Source: Acanthacorydalis orientalis
Lineage: Eukaryota; Arthropoda; Insecta; Megaloptera; Corydalidae
Direction of reading: 5' to 3'
Assembly: GCA_034766995.1 (NCBI GenBank)
Contig: CM068317.1
Location: 25,437,501 to 25,501,500, forward strand
Length of the DNA: 64,000 nt
The notes under the pieces are model-generated. The model saw only the letters and a program-made list of their open reading frames with translations. It searched no databases and had not been told where the DNA came from. Position 1 is the first letter of the stretch; each line of letters starts with the position of its first letter. Shown here one piece after another: positions 36,640-48,063 of this stretch. The position numbers and the translations under genes are program-made.

Positions 36640-36990
36640 ATTTTTAATGCGTGACCGTTGGCAATATCTTTAAAGTAATTCAGATACCATCCAAGTCTCT
36701 TGAAGTTCGGCTTAATGTAACAGGCCTATTAACGATGAAAAAAGCAACAGTATATATGTATGTATATGTATATATATATCACTTACATGTATATATATAT
36801 ATAAGTACATAGTGCATTGACTCTCGGTGGCGCATTGTAGTCCGGGAATAAATGCCCGCGCGTCATGAAAAAGGTTCAGAGATAAGACCAGTGATTTATT
36901 CAGCGACGATCCGTAAATATAATTGGGGATATTCGATCGATCGATACTTTGTGACTTTATTTCACCGTCGGTCATTTTTCATTCATCATT
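36640..36990. promoter_or_regulatory. CpG-richer intronic block, possible regulatory element
   Basis: Contains GGTGGCGCATTGTAGTCCGG, CCCGCGCGTCATG and ATTCGATCGATCGATAC inside AT-rich sequence just before the satellite array. No coding or transposon similarity is recognised; the function is inferred from composition only. Confidence 0.25.
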
Positions 36991-37060
36991 ATTCATTACT
37001 ATTATCGCAATCTTATTAGGGAAAATCGAATCGCATCAATTTGATTGATTTCGAATTTAG

Positions 37061-37370
37061 TCATATATGTGATAATTTGTATTGATATTTAGTTATCATT
37101 ATTTTTATATTAAATTGATAGTTCCTTCATTTTTAAATGATAATAAACATTTTTTAATAGAATAAAAGAAACACAAAGCCAACCTCTGGGCTAGAATTAG
37201 TGGATAGATATGTTTTTAAATTTATTTCCAGTCATATATGTAATAATTTAATTTAATATTTGATTATCATTATTTTTGTATTAAATTGAGAGTTCGGTCA
37301 TTTTTAAATGATAATAAATATTTTCTAAAAGAATAAAGGAAACAAAGTCAACCTCTGGATTAGATTTACT

Positions 37371-37419
<49 letters not shown>

Positions 37420-38230
37420 AATTCATTCAAGTCATATATGTAATAATTTAATTTAATATTTAGTGATCATTATTTTTATATTAATTTAATAGTTCCTTCA
37501 TTTTTAAAGAATAATCAACATTTTCTAATAGAATTAAAGAAACACAAAGTCAATTTCTGGTCTAGATTTACAGGATGGATAGATTTTTAAATTTATTTCC
37601 AGTCATATATGTAAGAATTTAATTTAATATTTAGTTATTGTTTTTATATTAATTTCATAGTTCCTTCATTTTTAAATAATAAAGAAATACAAAGTCAACT
37701 CCTGGATTAGATTTACTGGATATATATTTTTTTAAATTCATTTTTAGTCATATATGTAATAATTTAATTTAATATTTAATTATCACTATTTTTTATGTTA
37801 AATATATAGCTCCTTCATTTTTAAATAATAATCAACATTTTCTAATAGAATTAAAGAAACACAGTCAATTTCTGGGCTAGATTTACAGGATGGATATATT
37901 TTAAAATTTATTTCCAGTCGTGTATGTAATAATTTAGTATTTATATATTATAGTATTTAGTTATCATTATTTTTATATTAATTTCATAGTCCCTTCATTT
38001 TTAAATAGAATTAAAGAAACACAAAGTCAACCTCTGGACTAGATTTAAAGGATGGATATATTTTTAAATTTATTTCCAGTCGTGTATGTAAATTTTATAT
38101 TAGTACTTAGTTATCATTATTTTTATATTAATTTGATAGTTCCTTTATTTTCAAATAATAATTAACATTTTCTAAAAGAAACAGTCAACCTCTGGACTTA
38201 ATATACTGGATAGATACATTTTTAAATTCA
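37061..38230. repeat. Seven-copy tandem repeat, unit ~145-200 bp
   Basis: Units begin TCATATATGTAATAATTTA or TCGTGTATGTAA at 37061, 37232, 37432, 37603, 37748, 37918 and 38080. Each carries ATCATTATTTTTATATTAA, TTCCTTCATTTTTAAAT, AAAGAAACACAAAGTCAA, a CTCTGG or TTCTGG motif and a GGAT(A/G)GAT segment. The second copy has an internal TA expansion (37374-37416). Divergence between copies is moderate. It lies within the 17 kb Ret intron. Confidence 0.92.
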
Positions 38231-38568
38231 AGTTTTCGGCAACTTTAAATAACTTTTTCCATGCTGCGTTAGCTCACTAATGATAAAATAAATAGAAGTA
38301 CAAATTGACTACCAGTTATTTTAAAAAAATCAACCACATTCACAAAGAAGATTGTAATTTTTACATATTTACAATCGAACCCTATATGAAATAATATACT
38401 GTCGACATTCATTTTTCTCAAATAAAACTTTATCAGATTATTACACGGTTTATTATACGAAGAAGACTACTGAGCATATATTATTTTTTTAATTTATAAA
38501 CGTTTATAAAGAAAAGTTAATATTAGAATCCAATAAACATTTTCTATAAATGATATAATAAATAAATG

Positions 38569-38571
<3 letters not shown>

Positions 38572-38648
<77 letters not shown>
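38572..38648. repeat. (TA)n microsatellite abutting a mariner
   Basis: Two TA runs split by TTTCTT. The right run directly touches the terminal repeat of the next mariner. Confidence 0.95.
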
Positions 38649-38650
<2 letters not shown>

Positions 38651-39208
38651 TTGCTAGGAAAATAATTGCGGTTTTTATTTTCTGAATTCTAACCCTAATT
38701 TTTTCCAATGAAAATATCATTTCATCGTGTTCATGTTGATATCGTTTTAAAGTGTATTTTTCGGTCTTTATTTTGGAAACATCTACTTTGGTTTAATTAT
38801 TAATTTTGCTTCAAGTTAGCCTATTGAATTAAAGATGAAAAAAGCAAATAAGAGTAATTTTTGTGAGTTCAAAATGAATGGTAAAGCAGCAGAAACTGCT
38901 CGTGTAAACAAAACGATGCTTTTGGTGGAGGTGCTGTTAAGGAACGTATAGTGCAACGGTGTTTCCAAAAATTTCGAGCTGGAGACAAAAGCTTTGAAGA
39001 TGAAAAAGGTCGCGGGCGTCCTTCTTCAGTTCATAACGACTAACTGAAGGCGTTAGTTGAATCAGAATCACACACAACGATTCGAAACCTTGTACCAATA
39101 TTAAACGTTAGTCATTCAATAGTTCTGGACCATTTAAAACCACTTAAAATTAAAAAATATATATGAATTTGATAGTCATAAGCCGTAATTATTTTTCTAC
39201 CAACCTAT
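38648..39208 (+). mobile_element. N-terminal-only mariner derivative (~560 bp)
   Basis: The left end is GGTTGCTAGGAAAATAATTG and the right end TAATTATTTTTCTACCAACC. The coding remnant begins MKKANKSNFCEFKMNGKAAE near 38832 and includes RCFQKFRAGDKSFEDEKGRG. It passes through VLDHLKPLK near 39130 straight into the 3' terminal region. The whole catalytic domain is missing at the same point as in the 12182, 30097 and 43147 copies. Confidence 0.82.
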
Positions 39209-39628
39209 ATATTCTAATGACAAATATTATGATATTAGCTGCACTCTTATATCACATAAGTTATCTAACAAATTATCTGTAGAAGTTTATATCGGTTTTA
39301 ATCTTACAAAACGATTAATATAGAAAAATTACTGACTAACACTCAATCGATAAAATTCTATCGAACTTAAAATCTTATTTTTAGATTTAAAACTTGTCTA
39401 GTGTGTTAAATCTCTTTGTAAATGCTTATGTTTTTTGAAATACTATTTGAAATTAAAAATAATTTTATTAGAAATTAAAGTAGGATATTAAAGTATTTAC
39501 AATTATAATTAACTCTTTTACATGAAATTAAAAGTGAATTGGTATTATTGATTGGTTTTTAATAAATATTCATGATTAAAAGACCTACAAGTAATATTAC
39601 TAACTGTTGTTTAATGTACTATACGTTT

Positions 39629-39632
<4 letters not shown>

Positions 39633-39688
<56 letters not shown>
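39633..39688. repeat. (TA)n microsatellite with TACA/CATA tail
   Basis: About 28 TA units followed by ACATACA units. Confidence 0.95.
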
Positions 39689-39692
<4 letters not shown>

Positions 39693-39889
39693 CACATACA
39701 TACATCCATCAAGGGAAGTTCGAATAGTAAATAATAAACGATCGAAATACATTCAAAAATAATTTATCTAAAATAAGAACCATAGTTCAGCATTTAAAAT
39801 TCATTCTTCCGTTATAAATGTCAGTCTACTAGAAAGTACCTGACAGTGAGTATGAAAACCACTCAAGAACCACAGCATGTATTCTTGTA

Positions 39890-40400
39890 ATAATTTCTAA
39901 TCAACGTCGTCTCTTTACCGTGCATATACACTTCTTCGTACACGGTTCCGTGCACGGCTTCCTGGAACACACATTCATTCATGAATGCACGCCACAAGCT
40001 TTCATTAAACTTCAACAACAATACGATTTGTATTCAACAAGCACGTACACCGAACTGCGGCGTGAATATCGTTTTATGTACATCATAACATTTCCAAATC
40101 ACTCGCCGTAATCCTATGTACAAAAGCAGTAAATATGGGTGCCTTAGAAGGGATCACTTCGAACGTCCGTGGTGGTTGAACGTATAGCGGGAGAGAAACT
40201 GGTTCGGAGCGGCCTCGAAAGTTTCATACTCACGTTTACATACATACATATATACATATATATACACACATACATACATACAACCGTTAAAGGAGAATAT
40301 TCTCCGTTATAAACCGAACAGACTCGAACGTGGGCGTAATTATTTCCTGGAATTCAAGACTGAATGCACTGGATTAAACATGAACAAAAGGCGATAAAAA
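39890..40400. promoter_or_regulatory. GC-richer intronic block, possible regulatory element
   Basis: Unique-looking, comparatively GC-rich sequence (CACGGTTCCGTGCACGGCTT, a palindromic pair; GAACTGCGGCGTGAATATCG; GAACGTCCGTGG), interrupted by TACA repeats at ~40220-40280. The ORF inside has no recognisable domain. Confidence 0.25.
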
Positions 40401-40439
40401 GTTTATCTCAAAGATAGTACAAGATTTATATATGTATGT

Positions 40440-40474
40440 ATATATATATATATACACATATAAATCTTACACAG

Positions 40475-40505
<31 letters not shown>
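40440..40505. repeat. TA/TACA microsatellite
   Basis: TA runs around 40440-40455 and 40476-40505, separated by CACATATAAATC. Confidence 0.92.
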
Positions 40506-40536
40506 CTGTGTGCATGTGTTTGTATCCGTTTTTATA

Positions 40537-41143
40537 TTGGGTGTTGGAATTAATTCGTAGCGTTTTCTTCATGAAAAAAGATCGTTTATTTTAAATGAAA
40601 TTGAAAAAAACATCAATCACAGTATTGTCCATCGTTAGCCACTACTTTTTCCCATCTTTCCGGCAGGAGACGAACACCACGTCGGAAGAACTCCTCGCAA
40701 TCCACGAATCGACCCATTTTTTGCAATCTTCCTAAGAAGTGAGCTTCTTCCCAGACAGACCATGACTCATCGATCGACACAAGTGATAATCAGAAGGAGC
40801 AATATGTGGAAAATACGGTGGGTGGAGTAAGAGTTCCCATTTGGGCGTTTCCAAGTATGATTTAACCGGTTTTGCGTCGTACGGACGAGCATTGTCGTGC
40901 TGCAGAATCACTTTGTCGTGTATTCCAAAGTATTCCGGCCCTTTTTCCTTCAATGCACGGCTCAAGCGTATCAATTGTAGTCAGTAGCGATCCCCAGTGA
41001 TGGTTTCATTCGGTTTGAGCAGCTCATAGTATATCACACCCTTATAATCCCACTAAACACAAAACATGAGCTTGGGATCCATGGATATGGTTGGTTGGCT
41101 GGTGTTGATGGTTGGCCGAGCTTAACCCATGACTTTCTGCGCT
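40537..41143 (-). mobile_element. 3' half of a mauritiana/Mos1-type mariner
   Basis: TA then TTGGGTGTTGGAATTAATTC, the same end as the 59739 end of the 58458 element. On the - strand it encodes ALKEKGPEYFGIHDKVILQ, HDNARPY and APSDYHLC, so the second and third catalytic Asp are intact. It ends abruptly at ~41143 inside KRRKSW, so the DNA-binding half is gone. Confidence 0.86.
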
Positions 41144-41501
41144 TGGGCTTGTTATGTTTATACTATTGTTATTTTTATACCAATAGGGTTTTACTTTTAA
41201 CAAACAAATATATTAATTTTTAAACAGCCGATCTATTCCATATTTCATTAAAATTGAACCATACATTCATCAGATCATGAAAAATAATTTGTTTTTCAAA
41301 TGAAGTAATTAAAATGTAACATTTTTGTAATCACAATCTTCTGAAAGCATATTCGCCTGTCAAAATATTTCGCTTTTCAGAAATCTGTTTACCCTATTTA
41401 AACCTTTATTATATATGTCTTTAATAAGGTCTAAACATAAGGAAAAATAAAAAGCGCGATTGATATAAAAATGTTTAAATTTATAATCAGATGATACTCA
41501 C

Positions 41502-41602
41502 TGAGCTGTTTCCATGACCAGGCGTTAGAGTTGTGTCGTTAATCCGCATGATTGCTGTATACGGGAAGTTTGTAATCCGTTTTGATTTCGCAAACGAAAG
41601 TG
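41502..41602 (-). CDS. Ret: Ret exon: small isolated cadherin-like exon
   Basis: A 101 base exon encodes LSFAKSKRITNFPYTAIMRI and then NDTTLTPGHGNSS, with two N-glycosylation sequons (NDT, NSS). The acceptor is tgtttcag and the donor TCA/gtgagt. It enters with two bases and leaves in phase 0, exactly what the exon at 57089 (leaving one base) and the exon at 24433 (starting in phase 0) require. Without it those two exons would be out of frame. Protein evidence is modest; the splice logic is strong. Confidence 0.8.
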
Positions 41603-41989
41603 CTGAAACAAGCATAAAATATGTAACAAAATGTAAAATATGTAACAATAGAATAACATAAATTAACAAACACTTTTTTTAGAAATGCATATTTTGAAAT
41701 CTGATAAATGTATTCCATATTACAATATTTTTTTAACATACTTTCTTTTTTTAATTAACTATTTAGATTTTCAATTAAAAGAAAAGTTTATTTTCTACGT
41801 TTTTTTTTTAATAAGACACAAGATTTTGATTATAACAAATAAAGTTTCACTCCTCACACATAACAATATATATTTAACAACTATTTATATTACTTTTCTT
41901 ACCAAATTTTTAATAATTAATTATTAAATATTTTATGAACAGCTTACATACATTTAAATTGAAGTACCGGCATGCATTTCTCAAGTAGC

Positions 41990-42920
41990 GAAAAATATCT
42001 CTACTTTAAAAAATCTATTGAAATATAAATGATTATCGACATTTTTAAACATTTGATCAGAAAAATATTTTGTTGTGTGTATAGGTAAATAATTCATTTG
42101 TGTAAATGAATTTAGCCATAATCCTAAAAACTCTAATAAACTACTTTTTCCTAAAGTCTTATGATTGGATCTAGATGGACGTAAATCTACTTGTTTTATA
42201 ATAACATTATGACTTTGCTTCTTTATAATCGTAACGAAAAAAGTAGTAATAAAAATATGAATTAATTTTCTTGATCTCATCAATGATAATAAATGTATGT
42301 TCCACTCTTTTCAAAAAAAGAAAAATCGCGATTATTACAAAAGTTTTTTATAGAAACGTAAAATATTCCATGCATTTTATACAGGTCAATTATAAGCGCT
42401 TATAACAATTTGAGAGTTAGATTAAACCTAGTAAAGTTTTAATCTGATAAACTCATTAAACTTTCAAGCCAGTCATTTTCTGAATGAAAAGTTGTATTCG
42501 TGGAAATTCAGTCATAATTCAAAGAAAATTAGTATAATGCTACTCATGATTTTTTCAATGTGTTTTGAAAAGCACAAAGTTAAAGATTAAGAAAAAAGAA
42601 TTAATTAATGAACAGAAAAGCAAAGTTAAAAACAATTAATTAATTAAAATTACATTAATTTCAGTTTCACAGACGAATCATTTTCTCAATCTACAAACTA
42701 TACAAAAATTTTTTGGTCAAAAATATTCAATAAATCATTATCGATCATTTTTTATTGTTGATTATGTGCATTTTATAGCATAGGAATATCATTATCTTCA
42801 AAGGGAAAAAGTGCAGAAGAGATTTTTCTTTATCCTGGCGCTTTCAATATTTTTGATCAGAAAAAATATCGTTTGTGTACTGGAAAAAGAATTCATTTGC
42901 GAAACTGAATCTAGTCACAG
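41990..42920 (+). repeat. Two copies of a dispersed repeat
   Basis: The motif TTTTTGATCAGAAAAATAT, followed by GTTTGTG and then ATTCATTTGTGAAA..GAATTTAG, occurs with variation near 42040-42130 and 42840-42930, and also near 34265-34350 and 30460-30530, always in the same orientation. The family is not recognised; element ends are not visible. Confidence 0.5.
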
Positions 42921-43399
42921 TGTCGGAACTCTATTGTAATTAATTTTAATCATAATAATTTTAATGATAACTGATATTTTATTAAAAAATGTTTAATTTT
43001 TCTAATTTCCTGGTCTTCTGATATCTCTTGAGTATTTTTATTTAAATGAGCTGACAACAAACCACAAACATCAAAATGGTATTAAGACCTACTCACAATT
43101 TTTGTAATGAAATATTAAAAATCAATTAATTAATTTCAGCAATGCATTAGGTTGGTAGAAAAATAATTGCGGTTTATTGCCATTAAATTCATATACATTT
43201 TTTAATTTAAGTGGTTTTAAGTTGTCCAGAACTGTTAGATGACTAACACTTTTGTGCAAGCTCTCGAATTCTTGTTAGCTGTTATGAACTGAAGAAGAAC
43301 GCCTGTGACCTTCCTTATTTTCAAAGCTCTTGTCCCCAGTACGAAATTTTTGGAATGGCTATTGTATCGTATCTTCTCTAACACTAGATTTACGGGTAT

Positions 43400-44250
43400 C
43401 GACTGTTTACCTATTTTTACTGAAATCCGTCTTTTTGAAGGATAAATTAAAATTCAATTTAACGTTTAACACACGTTTAGTTTTACCTTTTATTTTGACA
43501 TTTTTATGTTTAGAACTGAGCAATGATACCTTTTTGTTTGGCTTGGATTTGTAAACTGTGAGAACGTACTCATCTGGTTTATAAAGTTTTGTGGAAAATC
43601 TGATCATATTATCCTTCTTAGCCTTTGCAATTTTTGGCAATTCTCTTTTGTTTGCACGTATAATCCCCACAAGAGTTGTTTTTTTGCAAGCAACTTTTTT
43701 GCAAGGGAAATGCTTGTGAAAAAGTTGTCAGTAGTAATATTTCTTCCACGGGCTTAATATGGTTCAGCAAGCTTGAGCACGACGAATTCGCTCAAAGGTA
43801 TATATGATAGTCGTATTTCGTCTTTTTTTAAGTATGTGATGCCATTTATAAGATATTTGCTTGTAACGTCCGATGCCAACCAAAACTTTATGCTGAATTT
43901 ATCGGGTTTATTTGGTATGTACTGTGTAAATCGGCATCTAGCTTTGGTTGGGAACAATTGTTCATCGATTGTGATGTTCGTGGCAGGATTATAGCAAACC
44001 TGACTATTTTGAATAAATCTGACTCATATTACAAAAATCAACACAAATTTGTCTATTTTCAACCTCTGACTTCGTTCATGCTTTTTGTCGAGACGTGTGA
44101 ATCGAAGAATTTCCCTGAACGTATCTCTGGATATTGTTTGTGGAAAGAAGCTAGGTCTCCATTTCCTACACCATAAATATGAAGTAAATTGAAGTACATT
44201 ATAAATTCCATTTTGGATGTACATTTTCCGCATACATACTTGTTGCACTT
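43400..44250 (-). pseudogene. piggyBac transposase middle segment
   Basis: Frames on the - strand give KWRPSFFPQTISRDTFREIL (44200), then FPTKARCRFTQYIPNKPDKF (43950; the DDE-type core begins in this region), SDVTSKYLINGITYLKKDEI, NITTDNFFTSISLAKKLL (43740) and SKPNKKVSLLSSKHKNVKIK (43480). It lacks the N-terminus and C-terminus and has stops and frameshifts. It starts and ends close to where the upstream copy has its deletions. Confidence 0.82.
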
Positions 44251-45161
44251 AATACAAATATTATTAGACCTATTTTTCTTGCATAATCCGATTTGGCAAG
44301 ACTTTCGTACATTAAGATTTTGTATAATTGGCAATGAATTGGAACTAGTTGTTCGTCGCGAAAATCACTGCCTAGTTCTTCAGCCAATGGAAAAATAAAA
44401 TCCATTCTAGATATGTTTACTCCAGTAATCTCTTTGTACAATATCCAGGAATTGTTGGCTGCCAAATCTGAAATGTTACAAAACACTTCTTAGCCTTTGC
44501 AATTTTTGGCAATTCTCTTCTGTTTGCATGTATAGTTTCTACAAGAGTTGTTTTTTTTTGCAAGCAACTTTTTTGCAAGAGAAATGCTTGTGAAAAAGTT
44601 GTCAGTAGTAATGTTTCTTTCACGGCCTAAATTCTTTGCTTCATACGCCCCTCTGACATAAAAAATCGCCAGAAAAGCTCGTAATTGTGATTTTGTAACC
44701 ACCAAATCTTTTTTCAAAACTTTACGCGCCTCCATTTCAGTACTAATTTTGATATACTCAATCATACCTTCACCAATTATCGGTTCAAATGCGCTACTTA
44801 CATTGCCAAGCATAATATATTTTCTTGCGTACGCAGTTGGTCCTGGCACATCTTTGAACATACTATAAGCTGGTAATCTACCACAACCTCCACCTTCTTC
44901 TAATGTTTTCCATAAAGTTTCATCAAGAGAACGTTCGATCGAATTGTCTTCATTACTACAGGTATCAGCAGCTTCTATGTCACTTTCGCTCTCAATATCT
45001 GAAATAATACGCATCCTTTTTCTTCTGCGACACATATTATGAAGATTTTCATCATCACTGTTGTCAGAATCTGCAGTTTTGTTGTTCACGTTGCTAATTT
45101 CTTCCTCGCTTTCGCATATTTCGGTAACACGCATCAGAATCTGATCCAGATAGGTCTTCAT
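44190..45161 (-). pseudogene. piggyBac transposase N-terminus fused to C-terminus, core deleted
   Basis: A 223-codon open frame begins at 45161 with acidic SESDIEAADTCSNEDNSIER and the piggyBac dimerisation region (GEGMIEYIKISTEMEARKVL, LRAFLAIFYVRGAYEAKNL). It then jumps to GRERNITTDNFFTS and, after a frameshift, to ISDLAANNSWILYKEITG and the C-terminal Cys-rich end CIKCNKYVCGKCTSK. The catalytic core between these is missing. It cannot be a functional transposase. Confidence 0.85.
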
Positions 45162-47265
45162 CTATACTGGTTACCTTTTTGATCAATTCAATATCTTTTA
45201 GAGACTTGTCCATAATACCTAGCCAAGTAGTCAGAACATAAATATAAAAAAATATTTCTTTATGGATAGATTTTCAAACTACTTTGAAAAATTCAACTCT
45301 TTGTTTAGTAAATAAACTCCACTTCCTTTTCTGCAAAATTCACTTTTGAAATAATCACTCGCTTTGCTCTAATTGTTTTATCAATAACAAGTTCACCCTC
45401 GCTAAATTTCCAAATATCACATCCTTTCTCTGCAAACTGCACAGTTGAAATGATCATTCGTGATATGATAAGGTTTTCTCTTTTTGTAAACAAATAGTTC
45501 AAAGCTGTTCGTTTACGTGCTCGCTGCTAAACAGTCGTTATTTGTTTCGTTTTTCTTTACTCATTCTCATTTCGTTTTTGTTATTCCACAACAATTGAAA
45601 AGATTGATTGTAAATTAAGTAACCCGTCAATTTGACGGATTTTCGTAAAAATATGTATACAACATATAGAAATAAGAAAATATAGTTCTTTCGGATAAAA
45701 TGCGTGGAGATATATATTCACTATATTATATCATTAAAAACCAATATATAATTTCTAAAAAATAATATTTACATGTTCGGAATTTTTAAGCATAAAATCA
45801 GAAACCTGTCAAATTGATGGGTTCCATAAATTTAGTGTTAACAGTACCCACACCAAAAGAACCTTTTAATTTACGAGCAATTTATGTTGCTTTACCGTCC
45901 GTTTTGAACTCATACAAAAAATTACTCTTATTTGCTTCTTTTCTATTTTTAATTCAGTAGCCCAATTTGAAGGAAAATTATTAATAAAACCATCATCTTC
46001 AAGTCTATTGTCTCCAGCAAGAAACTTTTGGAACCACCATTGCACCGTACATTCCTTACTAGTATCCACATTAAAAGTATTGTTTAGTTTATGAGCAGTT
46101 CCTGTTGCTTTACCACCCGTTTTGAACTCAAACAAAAAAATTGCTCTCATTTGCTTTTTTTCATGTTTAATTCGATACCCCAATTGGAAATAAAATTAAT
46201 AATAAAACCAAAGTCTATATTATTAAAATGCAGACCGAAAAATGAACTTTAAGTTGATATTAATATGAACACGATGAAATGACACTCATTGAAAAAAGTA
46301 AAGTTTAGAATCTAGAAAACAACAACTGCAAATATTTTCCTATCAACCTAATAGAAGTACAAATTTACAGTTACTAATAAAGTAACGAGTAACTGTGATG
46401 GTTTTATTTTCTTTGTGTGTTTTTTTAAAAGACTAAATACTCTTTTTTTCTTTACAAAAATTTTAATAAAATTTTTAATTTATCGAATAATAAAATAAAT
46501 GAATTATACCATTTTTAAATTAATAAAAATCTAATATTTGAATAAAATATTCAGGTAATTTGTATCATTTTTTTAATAATAATGTTTTTGTAGTTTTTTT
46601 ATTATTCTGTTGTAGTAATTTTCTAGTTACTCGAAAAACAAATATTATTCATAAACGAATAATCAATAAAAAATGATTTGATTATTTTTTATAGAAAATA
46701 AATATTCACCTCCTCGTCTATGATCAAAAACAATCATTGTTATGAAAAAGTATGTATGAAAGTATGTTTATCAACCATTTTTGTTTATTGATTTTTTTAT
46801 GGATAAACATGTGTTCATATGTACTAAAGGATACACGTGTAATAAACAACATATATGGTTTTATGTACAGCAGAGGCTTAAATTATTTATTAGGAAAAAG
46901 TATACATTTTAAGAAAATTGATATTCAGGTGAAATTATTAACATTACAAATTTCTGGTTCTTACTTTTGTTCGATAAAAACTTGTGTTATTTTCAGTCAA
47001 TAGAATTGATGCTATCAAAAATTCTTAAAATTCAAAAAATACACTTTTATCTTAGACCATAAATAGTATTTTTCGTTGGTTTTCTTACTTCTCTATCTTG
47101 CTTTCCATAAAATATTCAGTAGTTTAGAATCTTCGTCGCACAACTTATAAAAAGAATGGAGTAAATTTTTAATGAAATTTTAAAAGTTCGTATAAAGATA
47201 CATAAAAAATAGTACATTCTTATCTTTACATTATACAATTTTATGCTTACTTTGAGTAATAACTG

Positions 47266-47345
47266 TTAGGTTGGTAGAAAAATAATTACGGCTTATTACC
47301 TTCAAATTCATAACAAAAACCGTAATTATTTTCCTAATGACCTAA
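47266..47345. mobile_element. 80 bp terminal-repeat-only mariner MITE
   Basis: TTAGGTTGGTAGAAAAATAA and the inverted TAATTATTTTCCTAATGACC surround a short middle (CCTTCAAATTCATAACAAA), very like the 30804 copy. TA follows the right end. It is the second MADE1-like element in the window. Confidence 0.82.
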
Positions 47346-47439
47346 TATTTCTCAAAAACAACTTAAATATAAGTTTACTACCATTTAAATTGTTTTCTAA
47401 AAACTAATTTTTTTGTTCATAATACGAGATGCAACAAGA

Positions 47440-48008
47440 AACTAATTTAAAATATTTCATTCGACAATTTGGGCATGAAGAAGGTGTATGCAAAGATGGT
47501 GTTCAATATTTTGATCTCCGAGAAAAAGTAAGAGCCCAAATCTGCTCTAACGACCTTGAAAAATTTTAAAAAGGACATTCTAATTGTTATCATAGATGAT
47601 GAGTCAAGGGAACTTCAGTACGATCCCGAAATTAAAATGGAAAGTCTACTGTGAACAATATTAATTTCTCTATAAAGAAGGCAACAATGCCAGTTTCTAC
47701 ACGAAAACAATATTTTTAATCTTTTTGGGCAATCAACATACCTTGTACATAATTATTTTCCATCATGGTAGACTATTAACCAACAACTTTACAGGGATGT
47801 TCTGGAGAATTTGTGAAAAATGTTTATCAAAAAAACTGAGCTGTAATCTTATAAGTGGATTTTTCATCACTGAAATGCTACTTTCATTCGGCGTGATTAG
47901 TAAAGAAATGTTTTGCTCAAATGTAGATCACAGTAATGAAACACATCTTATACGTTACGACCTTTTTGCTTCCAAAACTAAAAATATTCTCGAACAGAAT
48001 CCATTTTT
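47440..48008 (+). mobile_element. Mariner-family transposase relic
   Basis: Changing frames give QYDPEIK near 47620, a TINQQLYRDVLENL segment near 47770 and KWIFHH.NA near 47855, matching a mariner transposase in order (catalytic D region, strand, HDNAP region). Most of the sequence is degraded and terminal repeats are not seen. It runs into a TA microsatellite. Confidence 0.6.
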
Positions 48009-48009
48009 A

Positions 48010-48061
<52 letters not shown>
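48010..48061. repeat. (TA)n microsatellite
   Basis: About 26 TA units between the mariner relic and the LINE fragment. Confidence 0.96.

Positions 48062-48063
<2 letters not shown>

Larger units (their letters stand above)
24434..41501 (-). other. Ret intron, 17.1 kb
   Basis: The largest intron in the window. 24434-26868 is plain AT-rich sequence with nothing recognisable. Then come LINE and mariner fragments (26882-31780), an unclassified GC-richer stretch (31950-32260), a LINE fragment (33621), a Helentron-like remnant (34692), the 7-copy satellite (37061) and two more mariners (38648, 40537). CpG-richer blocks lie at 29690-29960, 36640-36990 and 39890-40400. Confidence 0.85.
43378..45841 (-). 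mobile_element. Rearranged piggyBac (2.46 kb) inserted at TTAA in a mariner
   Basis: The right boundary is TTAA (45838-45841) and the left CTAA (43378-43381, one substitution). Terminal repeats read CACTA(A/G)ATTTA(C/T)GG. The element interrupts the mariner at 43147-46351, so it is younger. Inside are two overlapping, partly complementary pieces of one transposase on the - strand, described next. Confidence 0.85.
43147..46351 (-). mobile_element. Mariner derivative split by a piggyBac insertion
   Basis: The left part (43147-43381) begins TTAGGTTGGTAGAAAAATAA; the right part (45838-46351) ends ATCAACCTAA with TA outside. The left part has the same internal deletion junction as the other N-terminal-only copies. 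The right part contains the mariner N-terminus (KKQMRAIFLFEFKTGGKATG, WWFQKFLAGDNRLEDD near 46020) and a second partial copy of the same N-terminus near 45900-45970, so it had a tandem duplication. Confidence 0.82.
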
